From positions 228,568,023 through 228,632,022 of the forward strand of contig OY992536.1 in assembly GCA_963921195.1 (NCBI GenBank): a DNA stretch of 64,000 bases, written 5' to 3'. Under the pieces are notes generated by a model. It saw nothing but the letters and a program-made list of their open reading frames with translations, ran no database searches and was not told where the DNA came from. The translations under genes were made by a program, and so were the position numbers. Each line of letters opens with the position of its first letter. The first letter of the stretch is position 1. This DNA comes from Pegoplata infirma (taxonomy: Eukaryota; Arthropoda; Insecta; Diptera; Anthomyiidae). This document shows, one piece after another, positions 1 through 11,553 of this stretch.

Positions 1-1996
1 CACTGGGCAGAATTTTGTTCCTTTGTACTAAAAACTTAATAATAAAAAATTTGGAGCTGATCCGATAACTTTAAGTGGACGCGGAAACGACCTGAAGTTT
101 GAAAAACGGATTACAAGGGGAAAAAATTACTTTTTACTAATTTTCTAAATTTTTTCGATATTTAGAGTTAGGTTTGAATTCAAATGGTTACAGAATTGTG
201 ATGTGGAGTACATTACCTTTGTAATAAGGCAATAAAAACTAAAATCGGTTTAAAATCACCCAAGTTATTACAATTGCCCCAGGCAACTAGCGTGTGGCAG
301 ACCACTTGATCAAAGATTTCGAGTTCAATTTTTGAAATTGATTGAAATTATCTATTATTGCAAAATTTTTTTATTCTTTAAGTCCCAATGTACTAAGGTG
401 ATAGGTATTTTTCATATTGTGTGATGCTAACTTGTTTAAAATTAATGGTAAAAAGGTCTAAATTTTTCAACCTTGTTTTCAAATCTCCAATTTTAAATTT
501 TTATTTTTTTTGGCAAAAAAAATTTAAAAAATCGATCATTGGACTATTGGATTTTGTTAAGCACATATAAGGGAATAAAAACTACAAAAATTGTAGACAT
601 TCCTTTTTTCATTGGGCTAGTTCAGCGATTTTATTTCGGCGGATTTTGAGATAATAGTGATTTTGGTAACTTTTTTAGCTTTTAGTTAATTTTTTTAATT
701 TTTTTTTAACAAACTTCATATGTTTTCTACCGAATTATTGCAGCATAATATAGAATACTTCAATTCCTGTAATAAGGGCCAAATTGAGATATGAAAAATT
801 GACCCAGTTACAGGTCAAAGGTCAAATTTTAGAAGAATTTTAATTTTTAAAGATTAACAGATTTTTCGAGCGGGTGTTAATGAAACTCCTTGATGTTATT
901 TTAATATGTCTAAAAATTAATGGTTTATTAATAAAATTCAGAACATTAACCCTTAAGTGCTGTTGGGGTCTATATGACCCTATGAAATAATATACTTATA
1001 TTTTCTCCATTAAATAAAAAAAATATAGACCCCAGTAGCACTTAAGGGTTAATTTTCTGAATTTTAATAATAAACCACTTATGTTTAGTCATGTTAAAAT
1101 AACATCAAGGAGTTTCATTAATACCCGCTCGAAAAATCTGTTAATCTTTAAAAATTAAAATTCTTCTAAAATTTGACCTTTGACCTCTAACTGGGTCAAT
1201 TTTTCATATCTCAATTTGGCCCTTATTACAGGAATTGAAGTATTCTATATTATGCTGCAATAATTCGGTAGAAAACATATGAAGTTTGTTAAAAAAAAAT
1301 AAAAAAATTAACTAAAAGCTAAAAAAGTTACTAAAATCACTATTATCTCGAAATCCGCCGAAATAAAATCGCTGAACTAGCCTAATGAAAAAAGGAATGT
1401 CTACAATTTTTGTAGTTTTTATTCCCTTATATGTGCTTAACAAAATCCAATAGTCCAATGATCGATTTTTTTAATTTTTTTGGCCAAAAAAAATAAAAAT
1501 TTAAAATTGGAGATTTGAAAACAGGGTTGAAAAATTTAGACCTTTTTACCATTAATTTCAAACAAGTTAGCATCACACAATATGAAAAATACTTATCACC
1601 TTAATACATAGGGACTTAAAGAATAAAAAAATTTTGCTATAGTAGATAATTTCAATCAATTTCAAAAATTGAACTCGAAATCTTTGATCAAGTGGTCTGC
1701 CACACGGTAATTGCCTGGGGCAGTTGTAATAACTTGGGTGATTTTTAACCGATTTTAGTTTTTATTGCCTTATTACAAAGGTAATGTACTCCACATCACA
1801 ATTCTGTAACCATTTGAATTCAAACTTAACTTTAAATATCGAAAAAATTGAGAAAATGAGTAAAAAGTCATTTTTTCCCCTTGTAATCCGTTTTTCCAAC
1901 TTCATGTCGTTTCCGCGTCCACTTAAAGTTATCGGATTACCTCCAAATTTTATTTTTTTAAGTTTTTAGTATAAAGGAACAATAATTTGCCCAGTG
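1..1996. mobile_element. 2-kb foldback (long inverted-repeat) DNA element
   Basis: The two halves are near-complete reverse complements. The sequence opens CACTGGGCAG and closes with CCCAGTG, and arm similarity, roughly nine bases in ten by eye, runs to a centre near 990-1010. There a shorter palindrome (TTAACCCTTAAGTGCT and its complement) sits about 75 bp apart. No transposase frame is present; the short ORFs are shadows of the palindrome. CACTG termini with very long arms recall Galileo/Foldback-type elements of the P superfamily, but that assignment is inference. The left target duplication lies outside the window, which starts on the element's first base. The right flank begins CCAAGCAAC. 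A diverged arm fragment recurs at about 25.77-26.01 kb. Confidence 0.85.
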
Positions 1997-2949
1997 CCAA
2001 GCAACTAAAACATTTTAAATTTTTCCCTTACTGTTAAGAACACCCTTAATGGATACATATGTATGTGTGCTCTTATTTGTTTCTCTTTTATGTTATTGTA
2101 TTTCTGTTTGTGTTAGAATGTGTATGTATATGTGTATGTATTGGTATATCCTCAATTTTTATTACAATTGACAATAAACCACTAACAATAGATTGATAAC
2201 TTCAACGCGATTTCATTTTACAAAAAAAGCCTTTTTTACAATTCAAATGACATTGATGATTTTTTATTTATACTTTTTTTTTTGTTAAGTAAAGTAAAAA
2301 AGAATAAAGAACGATTAAATTTCTTGTACTGCACTCGGATTTGTTGAATGTGATTTTAAAATTTTTAAATAACTTTTGAACCACTGCACAGTAGGTTCGA
2401 TGGTACACAAAATGGCGATTATTTCAGATAAGCAGTAGTTTTAGAATATTATATTTTTTATTGATGAAACACGTAAAAATACACATTTTGGAAAAAAAAA
2501 ATTGTATTTTTTTTAACCTGTTAGGCGTTTTTTTTGTTTTTCGGAAAAAAGGGTTATAGTTCACTATTATTTCTGTAACTTTGGAATGAAAAGCGATAAA
2601 TTAATAAGAAAAAAATTTAAATTAAAGTGAACATAATGTGCTATCAAAATAATTTAAGAAAGAGCGCATAATATGAATTTATATTATTATAAATTTTATT
2701 TAAAATCGAATTTTTGTTTTTCACAAAATCTTATAAATGTACAAATTTATCTGAAAAAAGTGATTTAAGGGAATATTATAGTTTTTTATTAACGAATTAT
2801 CATAAATATATAAAAACACAGCATTTTAGGAAAAAAAATTTAATCTTTTAGTCGTTTTTTTTTTATTTGTTTTTCATTTACGTTACCAAATAAATAAATG
2901 CCAGTTTTTGCAACTAATTAAAAAAAATGTATCATTACTTAAACTATTT
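1997..2949. other. AT-rich non-coding stretch, nothing recognised
   Basis: Low-complexity AT-rich DNA with short TATG-rich tracts near 2055-2145. Two loosely similar blocks occur at about 2400-2540 and 2740-2880 (ATTATA, TTTTTTATT, CACATTTTGGAAAAAAA-like strings). No coding frame or RNA gene is supported. Confidence 0.5.
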
Positions 2950-3412
2950 TTTTCTACACACGCCCCCAAAAAGGGGCGGACGGAAAAAATTGCCTTTCCT
3001 GATCCCATTGGTTCAAATTTAGGTCGATGAACTTCACATGGCATTAAAATGTTTCATTTATTGAAGAAATATACAAATAAAACATATAAAAAAAATATTT
3101 TTCTGGGGTAGTTTTAGTTCTTCAAGGGGGAACTTTTCCCCCCTGGTCCGATTTTGCTTGTTCAAGATCTTAACCAGCCTATGACCATTATACATATTTG
3201 TGACAAACTTGAGGATTCTAGCTCTTGTTTTTTGTACTTTATGGTGTGCTCCACAACAGACGGACGGACGGACACACGGTCAGTCACAGAATGTCTTAGA
3301 ATCAATCAGTGATCAATAATATACACTTTATGGGGTCCTAGACCCATATTTCGATGCGTTATGTTTGGAATGACAAAGTTAGTATACGCCCATACTGTAG
3401 TTGGAGGTTTTA
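2950..3412 (+). repeat. Dispersed GACGGACGG-type fly repeat, copy 1
   Basis: It holds a GGGGCGG block, a GGGGGAACTTTTCCCCC hairpin and an ACGGACGGACGG run (~3260). These are followed by an AGAATGTCTTAGAATC block, a CTTTATGGGGTCCTAGACC block and a terminal GTTGGAGG. The same ordered blocks occur at 20504-21164 (inverted), 31190-31905 and, diverged, at 56325-56470. It is a multi-copy interspersed family with no coding capacity here. I cannot place it in a named family. Confidence 0.75.
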
Positions 3413-4105
3413 AACTAGGGTATTCAATCGATTAACCGTTAATCGGTTAACCGATTAATTTTGGTTGATTAATTGTTCGAATAATTTAAAATTGACAATT
3501 TTCAAATAACAAATAAATCGGTTAATTTTAGTCGATTAACCGATTAACCGAAATTTATTTTTTTTATTACTTTTTCTTATTTGTTGTGTATCACACTTTC
3601 TGGGCATACGGCATCATAGTATAATCCTAGCAATATTTAAAAACTTCTTCAAACAAATATTTCATGGATGTCTTAAAAATATATTTCAGTTAAAATAAAT
3701 GGCTCTTGTAACCCTGGCCAAATTTTTTATTCATTGCCAACACTATTTATTTGTCTAACAGCTTTTTATGTGCTAAATCCGAATCTGCCTTTAGAATTGA
3801 TCTATCTCATTAAGTTCTTGATATTTAGGGTTTTCGATTTACCATGCTGGCAAAATTTAAATTTTCTCATGTGTTCGAGAACCTGTAAAACCTCGATATT
3901 TTTAACCTCAAAACTTTTTAGCACATCTGAAATAATCTTTTTTTCTTCAGAATGATTTTGTGATCTGTCAGATATCTTTTTTCATCACGGACATACCGAT
4001 CGAAGAAACTATTGCAATTTCGGCCCTAAATATATTTCAATGAGAAAAAAATGTTTTAAGTTGAGATCATCCGCCAATATTTTTCAAGCAATGCCACCAA
4101 AGATA
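3413..4105. other. AT-rich stretch with CGATTAACCG-rich segment
   Basis: 3420-3560 has repeated CGATTAACCG and CGGTTAACCGATTAAT strings in both orientations. A similar cluster lies at about 41200-41340. Such subterminal repeats are common in hAT-like MITEs, but I see no clear termini. The rest, including a 73-codon frame at 3734-3955, has no recognisable coding content. Confidence 0.4.
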
Positions 4106-4356
4106 CACAAAAAAATATATTTTTCAATGAACGAAATTCATAGTTTTTATGAACAAATACATAAAAATTATGAACTTTTTCATTAAATTTTTGAACTTTT
4201 TCATAGTATTTATGAAAAATGTTAAATATTTCTTATATTATGATTTATTCATAAATACTATGAAAAAGTTTATAAGCATTATGAAAAGTAAATAAATTTT
4301 ATGAATGTGTTCATAAATACTATGAAAGTCGTTCACTGGAAATTTTTTTTTGTGTG
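4106..4356. mobile_element. Short MITE, CACAAAAAAAT termini, TA duplication
   Basis: Bounded by TA on both sides (4104-4105 and 4357-4358). Termini are CACAAAAAAATAT and, on the other strand, CACACAAAAAAAAATTTC, each followed by a TGAACG motif. The interior repeats CATAGTATTTATGAA-like strings in both orientations, giving a foldable 251-bp element. The same ATGAA/TTCATAC motif style appears in the larger MITE at 42218-42974. Confidence 0.65.
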
Positions 4357-4940
4357 TAATTTTTTTAAATATTTTGTCACACTGAAGACTTTGAATGACA
4401 TCCGTTTATGAAATCCGTTCGTGGGGTTTCACTGTATTATGGGGTTTCACTGTACATGTCCCAAGTACAGTTAATTAATAAAAGTGCATAAAATTCGGGG
4501 TTTGATTTTCAATTGGAAAAAAAAAAAAAACTAACAAGAGAAGTCTCCCCAGTGTCCCCGCGGATCTTTATGGAATTGGGTTTAATTTGGTAGATCAGAA
4601 AAAATAAAGGGACACGTATTTTTTATAGCGGCCCAAATTCGTATTTAGGGGGTAAAAAGGAGGGGGAAGACAAGGCCATTTTTCAGTTTTTTTAGTGTTT
4701 CTCCTATATTATGCAAAGAAACCTAGTCATGTTACATACCAAATGAAAGGTCTTTAGAAAACCTATCTATGTGTGCAAAGAACGTGTCCAAACATGCACA
4801 ACTTTTCGTCGTATTGAGTAAAATACCAAAATTTTAGGACATTTTTGTTAATAAGTCGAAAAATATTTACTTCTTTTGCCCGTTGTTAGCACCACGAGAT
4901 AGGTATTTTTAATACCTTTAATACCTTTAAACCACACGTG

Positions 4941-5676
4941 AGTTACGTCACCCTAATTACTTCACCCTAGCTTAAGTATATGCAACCCTAATAACTTTAC
5001 CCTAGCTTAAGTATATGTCACCCTAATAACTTCACCATAGCTTAAGTACATTAACATACATACATACATACATTACCACAATAATATAAGTTTGGATTCT
5101 TTCTTAAAGTACACTGACATACATACGGAATTACTAATAGTTCATTTCCACCACCAACGTTGACACACTTGAGATTCTTTGTAATTTTAATATAGCACAT
5201 TGACTTGTTCAATAATTTTAAACTCATACGAAAGCAATGTATGAAACAAATTATAATACAACAACATAAGACTGACTCATGGTTGTTGTTCTATATGTTG
5301 ATGTCTGGTTCTGCTTGACCCAGACATTGTTGCAACATACAGAATTAGCTTGTGGACAATTACAATGAAATCCATTGTTTCAAATCCCTAGTTCAGCAAT
5401 ATTGATTTAGCTCAATCAATCTCGATTGATATATATATTGTTGAACTTACAAAAGTTGGACAGTTGCAGATGGAATCCAAACCGTAGATTATGTTAAGTG
5501 AAAAACACTCCTAAAGAAATATTAATTTGTTAAATTTTTTAAAAAGAAAATAAAATTAAAGAAATATTAATTTGTAAAAATTTTTAAAAGAAAATAAATA
5601 TTAATTTGTTAAATTTTTAAAAGAAAATAAAAATTAAAGAAATATTCATTTTGAAACCTCGGCAAGGACTATAACT
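4941..5676 (+). repeat. 5' LTR of the errantivirus
   Basis: Starts AGTTACGTCACC and ends GGACTATAACT. The first ~115 bp are about three copies of a ~36-bp unit (CACCCTAATTACTTCACC followed by TAGCTTAAGTATATG). The last ~160 bp hold three AT-rich units of about 40 bp (AAAGAAATATTAATTTGTTA). A TATATATAT box candidate lies near 5430. CATA tetranucleotides occur at about 5055-5072. It is identical to the 3' LTR except at 5134. Confidence 0.95.
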
Positions 5677-5687
5677 GGCGCAGTCGG
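5676..5687 (+). promoter_or_regulatory. Primer binding site, tRNA-Ser type
   Basis: TGGCGCAGTCGG begins on the last base of the 5' LTR. It complements the 3' end of insect tRNA-Ser including CCA, as in the 17.6/297/ZAM group of errantiviruses. The one-base overlap with the LTR is typical of this group. The leader that follows to 5958 is A-rich and non-coding. Confidence 0.85.
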
Positions 5688-5958
5688 AAAAAGCAGCATG
5701 CAGTTCATCATCCTTAAGGAAATTGGAAAAATCAACATGCAGTTCACCATCCTCGGGGCAATGTAAGTCTACCACATACACTATTATACATTTTTTTTTA
5801 TTAAAAGAAGGAAAAATCTATAAAATATAAAAAAAGAAAAAGGAAAAAGAAAAACAAAATAAGAAACCAAAAAAAAAAATATATATAAAAGAAAAGAATT
5901 AATAATAAATACAAAACAGTGAAGTGAATTCAAATATTGTGATTTCAGTGCTCCCTTA

Positions 5959-7287
5959 ATGTCAAAGTTTTCAAAACGATTTTCTCCTTATTCTAAACTG
6001 TTCAGAAGTAAATCCCTCGAAACAATTACGGAAAACGAACAATTAAACGAAATTAAAATGATTAACCCTGAAGGATCATCTGGGTCACAATTCGTGACAG
6101 CCAATACCAGTGCTCCTAATAATATTAGTGCTCCTAACACCTTGAATTATGGTGACATTTTTAATTCTCTAAAAGTCCCAGACGCTATCAAGGATTTACC
6201 TAAGTTCGACGGAAATCCTAGACTTCTTTACGAATTTATAAATAATGTAGAGGAAATCCTTTTATACATTAGAGGGGCCGATGGTACACCCTACGGCCAA
6301 ATTTTGTTAAGAGCTATTCGAAACAAAGTTGTCGATAAGGCAAATGAGATTTTAAATGTGTATGGCACTCCCCTTAATTGGGATAATATAAAAGGAAATT
6401 TAATACTACACTATTCGGACAAAAGAACAGAAACATCCCTCGTAAGGGATCTTCATAATATAAGACAAGACAACAAGACAGTCGAAAATTTCTACAGTGA
6501 AGTGATTGAGATACAATCAACACTTTACAATAACATTTTAATTCACGAAAAGGATAAAAATGTTATAAAGGCGAAAAAGGAACTTTTCGCAGAAATGTGT
6601 TTAAATTCATTTTTGACGAATCTTAAAGAACCATTAGGTTCTTCGATAAGGGCAATGCGCCCAGAATCCCTGACAACGGCTTTGACATTTTGCATAAAAG
6701 AGCAAAATATCAACTATGGCCAAATGAAGAACAAGCAAAACTACGAACATCAAAGACAAACGAATAAACCATACTACATACGGAATTTTGGCTCATATTC
6801 CAAACCACAACAGACACTTCAAAACACGAATCAGACTTCACCTGGGTATCCTAAACCGTTCGTGAATTATCAATATTCGAATCAATCTTCATATCCCAGA
6901 ACTTTCGGAAACTACCAATATCCGAAACGAGGTACTAATACCTCTTATAACAAATCGGTGCAATCCAACATTAAGGCCCCTGAGCCTATGGACACTAGTA
7001 CTTCTTATTCTCGCTTCGGGAATAGGCAGAGTGGATATTTTAAATCTTCACCAAGTACAAAAACAAACAGAACTTCTAATACTAGAATGGAAGTGAACAA
7101 TATTAATGAACATCCGTCAACCGGAGAATTCAACGGAGACTTCTTAGTACAAAACTTCAGTGACAGAGACTACTTTCTGGAAACAGAAAATTTCCAGAAC
7201 CTTGACGAATATCAAAATGAAGCCACAAACATTGACGATTCAGGAAATTTTCATATACCAGCCTTGACGAATCAAGAGGCTACATAG
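5959..7287 (+). CDS. gag: Errantivirus Gag polyprotein
   Basis: 442 residues starting at the first ATG after the A-rich leader, in the position and size of an errantivirus gag. Gag would form the capsid and bind the element RNA. The middle (about residues 55-255) is the capsid-like helical part. The C-terminal third is rich in Tyr, Pro, Asn and Gln, with repeated YPKPF/YPRTF and NYQY motifs. There is no CCHC zinc knuckle, as is usual for errantivirus Gag. The frame is intact to TAG at 7285. The pol frame is open in -1 from 7236, so the two overlap by about 50 nt, consistent with a Gag-Pol product made by frameshifting. Identity rests on position and composition; family confidence is high. Confidence 0.9.
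   Translation: MSKFSKRFSPYSKLFRSKSLETITENEQLNEIKMINPEGSSGSQFVTANTSAPNNISAPNTLNYGDIFNSLKVPDAIKDLPKFDGNPRLLYEFINNVEEILLYIRGADGTPYGQILLRAIRNKVVDKANEILNVYGTPLNWDNIKGNLILHYSDKRTETSLVRDLHNIRQDNKTVENFYSEVIEIQSTLYNNILIHEKDKNVIKAKKELFAEMCLNSFLTNLKEPLGSSIRAMRPESLTTALTFCIKEQNINYGQMKNKQNYEHQRQTNKPYYIRNFGSYSKPQQTLQNTNQTSPGYPKPFVNYQYSNQSSYPRTFGNYQYPKRGTNTSYNKSVQSNIKAPEPMDTSTSYSRFGNRQSGYFKSSPSTKTNRTSNTRMEVNNINEHPSTGEFNGDFLVQNFSDRDYFLETENFQNLDEYQNEATNIDDSGNFHIPALTNQEAT
7245..7251 (+). promoter_or_regulatory. Candidate -1 ribosomal frameshift heptamer
   Basis: A AAT TTT, read in the gag frame, fits the X XXY YYZ slippery pattern. It lies in the only stretch (7236-7287) where the pol frame is open before gag stops. 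A slip of one base back leads into the pol frame without a stop. No stable downstream stem or pseudoknot was verified. Confidence 0.5.
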
Positions 7288-7310
7288 ACATCAATGTTCA
7301 TGGGGTAGAG

Positions 7311-10300
7311 TTGGCATATGTCGATATTGCCTCCCCTTTCGGAAGACCACTTAGATTCTTGATAGACACTGGTGCGTCTTCTTCATTTTTAAACCCAATC
7401 TATATTAAACCAAACCAACAAACAACAATGAAAACTGTAACAATCAAAACAGTTTTTAAGGAACACAGACTGGACAAAAAAGTTGAATTGAATTTTTTCA
7501 AAGAATTTAATCAAAAAGGAAAATTTGAGTTTCTATTATTTAAATTTCATAATTATTTTGATGGTTTGTTAGGTTTAGATTTTCTAACTAAGACTGGGAC
7601 AACAATTGATTTACCTGGCAAGTGTTTGAGAATGAATAATACAATTATCCCATTAAAATTCAGAGTACATAAAACATCGGCAAAACATACCTTAATGCGA
7701 AAATCTAAAAACATTGCAAAATTACCTGTGAACATACACAACGGATCATTCGAAATAAATGATATAAAGATAAATGAACATATATTTGTTCAAGGTGGCC
7801 TCTATAAGGCATTTAATGGTTTCAGTTTTATGGAAGTCGTAAATACTTCCGACGAAGAACAGACTTTTATTTTGGAGGAACCTTTAAGGGTACAGATATA
7901 TAAACCGGATGAATATATAGAAATAAATAATATAAACATATATACAGACAGGGATGAAATTTCAGGAAGGGACATTCTGAATAAATTGAGATTGAATCAT
8001 CTCAATTCTTCTGAAATTAAGGCAATTTCAAAAATTTTACATGAATACAACGACATTTTTTTTGAAGAAGAAAATAATTTAACTTTTACGAACCAAATCA
8101 AACATTCAATTGCGACTTCTGATGACATACCTATCTACACCAAATCGTATAGATATCCTTATGTACATAAAGAAGAAGTCGGCAAGCAAATATCCAAAAT
8201 GCTTGATCAGGGAATAATAAGACCAAGTTATTCCCCTTGGAGTGCACCCGTTTGGGTTGTTCCTAAAAAACTAGACGCAAGTGGGAAACGTAAATGGCGT
8301 CTCGTAATAGATTACAGAAAATTGAATGAAAAAACGATTTCGGACAGATATCCATTACCAAATATAACGGACATTTTGGATAAATTAGGAAGATGTATGT
8401 ACTTTTCCACCCTTGATTTGGCCAGCGGATTTCATCAAATAGAAATGAACGCAAAGGATATTCCGAAAACTGCGTTTACTGTGGATAATGGGCATTATGA
8501 ATATGTTCGCATGCCATTTGGCTTGAAAAATGCCCCATCGACTTTTCAACGAGTCATGGACAATGTCCTTAGAGATCTAATAGGAAAAAACTGCCTAGTA
8601 TATTTAGATGACATAATAATATATTCGACTTCTTTGGAGGAACATGTGATTAATCTTACGCAAGTTTTTGAGAAACTTCGCAGGGCTAATTTCAAAATTC
8701 AGATTGACAAATCTGAATTCTTAAAAAAGGAAATCGCCTTCTTAGGTCACATTGTTACCACGGAAGGAATAAAACCAAATCCTGATAAAATTCATGCGGT
8801 AAAAAATTTTCCAATTCCAAAAACTCAACGGGAAATAAAATCCTTTCTAGGACTTTTGGGGTATTATAGAAAATTTATTAAAGATTTTGCAGAAATCGTA
8901 AAACCCCTTACGAAATGTCTAAAAAAGGGCAAAACTGTAAAATTAACAGAAGAATATGTGAAAGCATTTGAAACTGGGAAGGAACTTTTAACTAATGACC
9001 CCATTCTTCAGTATCCGGATTTTACTAAACCATTTATTTTAACAACGGATGCAAGTAATGTGGCAGTTGGAGCTGTGCTCTCACAGGGTACAATAGGCAA
9101 TGACAAACCGATATGTTTTGCCAGCCGCACATTATCCGATACAGAATCAAATTACTCAACCATCGAGAAGGAACTATTAGCCATTATTTGGGCCACAAAA
9201 TATTTTAGGCCATATCTTTTTGGCAGAAGATTCCAAATAGTTACAGACCATAAACCTTTAACCTGGTTAATGAGTCTGAGGGAACCAAATTCCAAACTGA
9301 TAAGATGGCGATTAAAATTAGAGGAATTTGATTATGAAATAGTTTACAAGAAGGGTAAATGTAATACGAATGCTGATGCTCTAAGTCGTATTAAACTAAA
9401 TTCAGATAAAGATCACTCCGAAATTCACATCCTTCATAATATCAACAAACCTGCAGAGGAAACCACGACCATAAACGTTAATGATACACTTTCTGTTCAG
9501 GGAACACAGGGAACAACTATTCATTCAGCAGTTGAAAATTTAGATGATGGAATTTATATTTCAGAACGTCCATTAAACGAGTTTAACTCGCAATTAATTT
9601 TGGAGAAAAGCGATTCTGAACCATCAATGTCCCTTGAGACAATTTTTCGTAATAAGAAAAGACGGACAATTAGAGAGAAATCATTTAGTGAAACAAATAT
9701 CACTGAAATTTTCAAAAAATTTCTTCCACCTAACAGGCTAACTGTAGTATTTACAGATGATGACACTTTTAGAATGGTACAAGCTGTGTATTCCAAATTT
9801 TTCTTTCATAGCAAACTTTTCAAAATACTTAGAAGTATGGATTTTTTGAAAGATATAATAGAAGAGGACGCCCAAGAGACCATTATAAAAGAATATCACG
9901 AGAAAAATAACCATAGGGGTATTAATGAGACCCAGGCACATCTGAAAAGGAAATATTTCTTTCCCTCCATGAAGGAAAAAATTACTCGAACTATAAATAA
10001 CTGCATTTCCTGTCGTACACAGAAATATGACAGAAATCCCCCGAAAATAGAATTTCAAAAACCAGAGACACCTGCTAAGCCTCTGGAAATATTGCATATA
10101 GATCTATATGCCATTAACAAAGAGCAAATTTTAACTGTTATTGATAAATTTTCAAAATTTGCCTTCGCATCTACTCTTCCGAATAGAACTAGCCTCTCGG
10201 TAGTTAGAGCTATAAATAATTTTGTTTCTCTTTATGGTGTTCCAAAGAAGATCATATGTGATCAAGGTTCTGAATTTAATTCAAACATATTTAAAGATTA

Positions 10301-10529
10301 TTGCAAACAATATGATATAAATCTTCATTTTACTTCTTTTCAACAAAGTAGCAGTAACTCCCCTGTAGAGCGATTACACTCTACCTTAACGGAAATCTAT
10401 CGATTAATAGTAGCGAAAAGAAAAGAGTTAAAGCTTTCAATAGACCATGAAGACATTTTACGTGAAGTTTTAATAACTTATAATAACGCTATTCACTCAG
10501 CTACTACACTTAAAATATTATGTAAGTAA
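7311..10529 (+). pseudogene. pol: Errantivirus Pol, protease-RT-RNase H-integrase, interrupted 3'
   Basis: The frame is open from 7236, so 7311 is only the first start-like codon; translation is expected by frameshift from gag. Counting from 7311: aspartic protease DTGA at residues 19-22; RT with LVIDYRKLN near 340 and catalytic YLDD at 431-434; RNase H with TTDASN near 580 and TDHKPL; integrase His/Cys zinc region near 865-910 ending CISC; and integrase core D931, D984, E1020, a D-D-35-E spacing. The last residues and the stop at 10527-10529 come from MITE sequence entering at 10507. The displaced 3' end is at 11153-11523, offset by one frame. All catalytic residues are present upstream of the break. 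Confidence 0.93.
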
Positions 10530-11150
10530 ATTCAACAGAAAATACGTTTGAAACAAATGAAACTTTATTTAAAAAACGGACTACTTACATTTCATTTAAA
10601 ACAAAAACATTTCTCAGTTATTTTTAAATGTTAATTAATAACTGTTGAAATCCGTAAAAATAACTTAAAAATCCGTAAAAAATGACTGACAAAATTTTAC
10701 GGAAAAAACGGTTAAAATAACGGAAATTTACATTCATTTTTATTTATTTTTTTAGAAATAATTTTAAAAAACTTCGAACCTGAGCAGAATCGAACTCATA
10801 ATTTCTGGCTGATAGCCCAGCACGCTACCCTCTGTGCCACAAGCTACTTATATTTTCAGCAACTAAATTTCATTTTCAAATTCAAAAAAAAAAAATCTAA
10901 TTTTAGAAATTTTTAAATAACTGACAAATAACAAACGACAAATAAAATAATGTGGTTTGTTTTTTAAATAACTGAAAAAAACTAACGTTACGGAAAATTT
11001 TATTTAAAAGACAGTTATGTATTTGAATAAACGTTCAAAAAGTTGTTTAGAATATTTGTATGTGAAACAAACGAATTTTCTTTTAATATTAACTGAAACG
11101 AAAACTATTTGTTTGACTGTGAAACAGTAACTGTAAAACTTTTATGAGTG
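10507..11150. mobile_element. 644-bp MITE inserted in pol, TA duplication
   Basis: Termini are CACTTAAAA on the left and TATGAGTG on the right, flanked by TA at 10505-10506 and 11151-11152. Element plus one TA adds 646 bp, which is not a multiple of three; this explains why the pol frame continues in another phase after it. It belongs to the CACTCAAAA family seen at 15075, 18695, 21573, 28146, 54133 and 56917. It has no coding capacity and carries a tRNA-like segment on the minus strand. Confidence 0.9.
10771..10850 (-). other. tRNA-like segment inside the pol MITE
   Basis: Read on the minus strand it has an A-box-like TGGCACAGAGGGTAGCG and, about 35 bases later, a B-box-like GAGTTCGATTC, the spacing of a tRNA gene. 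A short T-rich tract follows downstream on that strand. Stems are imperfect, so it is a tRNA relic or SINE-like promoter rather than a working tRNA. Confidence 0.5.
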
Positions 11151-11152
11151 TA

Positions 11153-11523
11153 GACTAACCCCTTACGAGTTATTTTTTGGAAGACCTTATACATTTGACA
11201 AACAGACAACATTCAATAATGAACATGACTATTTACAAAAGCTTAACGAATTTCAACAAAAATTGTTTCCCTCTATAAAGGAACGAATGGAAAAACAAAC
11301 AGAAAAAAGAATAGACAAACTTAATGAGAAAAGATCTAGCCCGACAGCTAGAAACATAAATGAAGTAGTTCTTCGGAAAGAATGTAAACGAAACAAACTA
11401 ACCCCTCGATTTTCAAAACATAAAATTAAATCTGATAACAACGTGACAATTTTTACTCAAAATGACAGGAAAATTCACAAAACCAGACTTCAAACTAGAC
11501 GGAAATTCCAAAATCTCTCATAA
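11153..11523 (+). pseudogene. pol: 3' remnant of errantivirus pol
   Basis: Downstream of the MITE the reading phase shifts by one base. The peptide starts with an LTPYELFFG motif, typical of the region just after the integrase core in errantiviruses. It continues through a Lys/Glu/Arg-rich segment to TAA at 11521. It has no start codon of its own and is the C-terminal integrase tail separated from the rest by the insertion. Env begins a few bases downstream. Confidence 0.85.
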
Positions 11524-11543
11524 AATCGTTTCATTTAATATCA

Positions 11544-11549
11544 TTGCAG
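11544..11549 (+). promoter_or_regulatory. Candidate splice acceptor for env mRNA
   Basis: TTGCAG preceded by a T/A-rich tract lies between the pol stop and the env frame, which is open from 11539 but has no nearby in-frame ATG. Errantivirus env is known to be made from a spliced subgenomic RNA. The donor was not identified. Confidence 0.4.
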
Positions 11550-11553
11550 ACTT

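Noticed and set aside
11263..11523. Separate 86-codon accessory gene in the provirus
   Set aside because: It is the tail of pol displaced by the MITE; the frame extends back to the insertion without a start.
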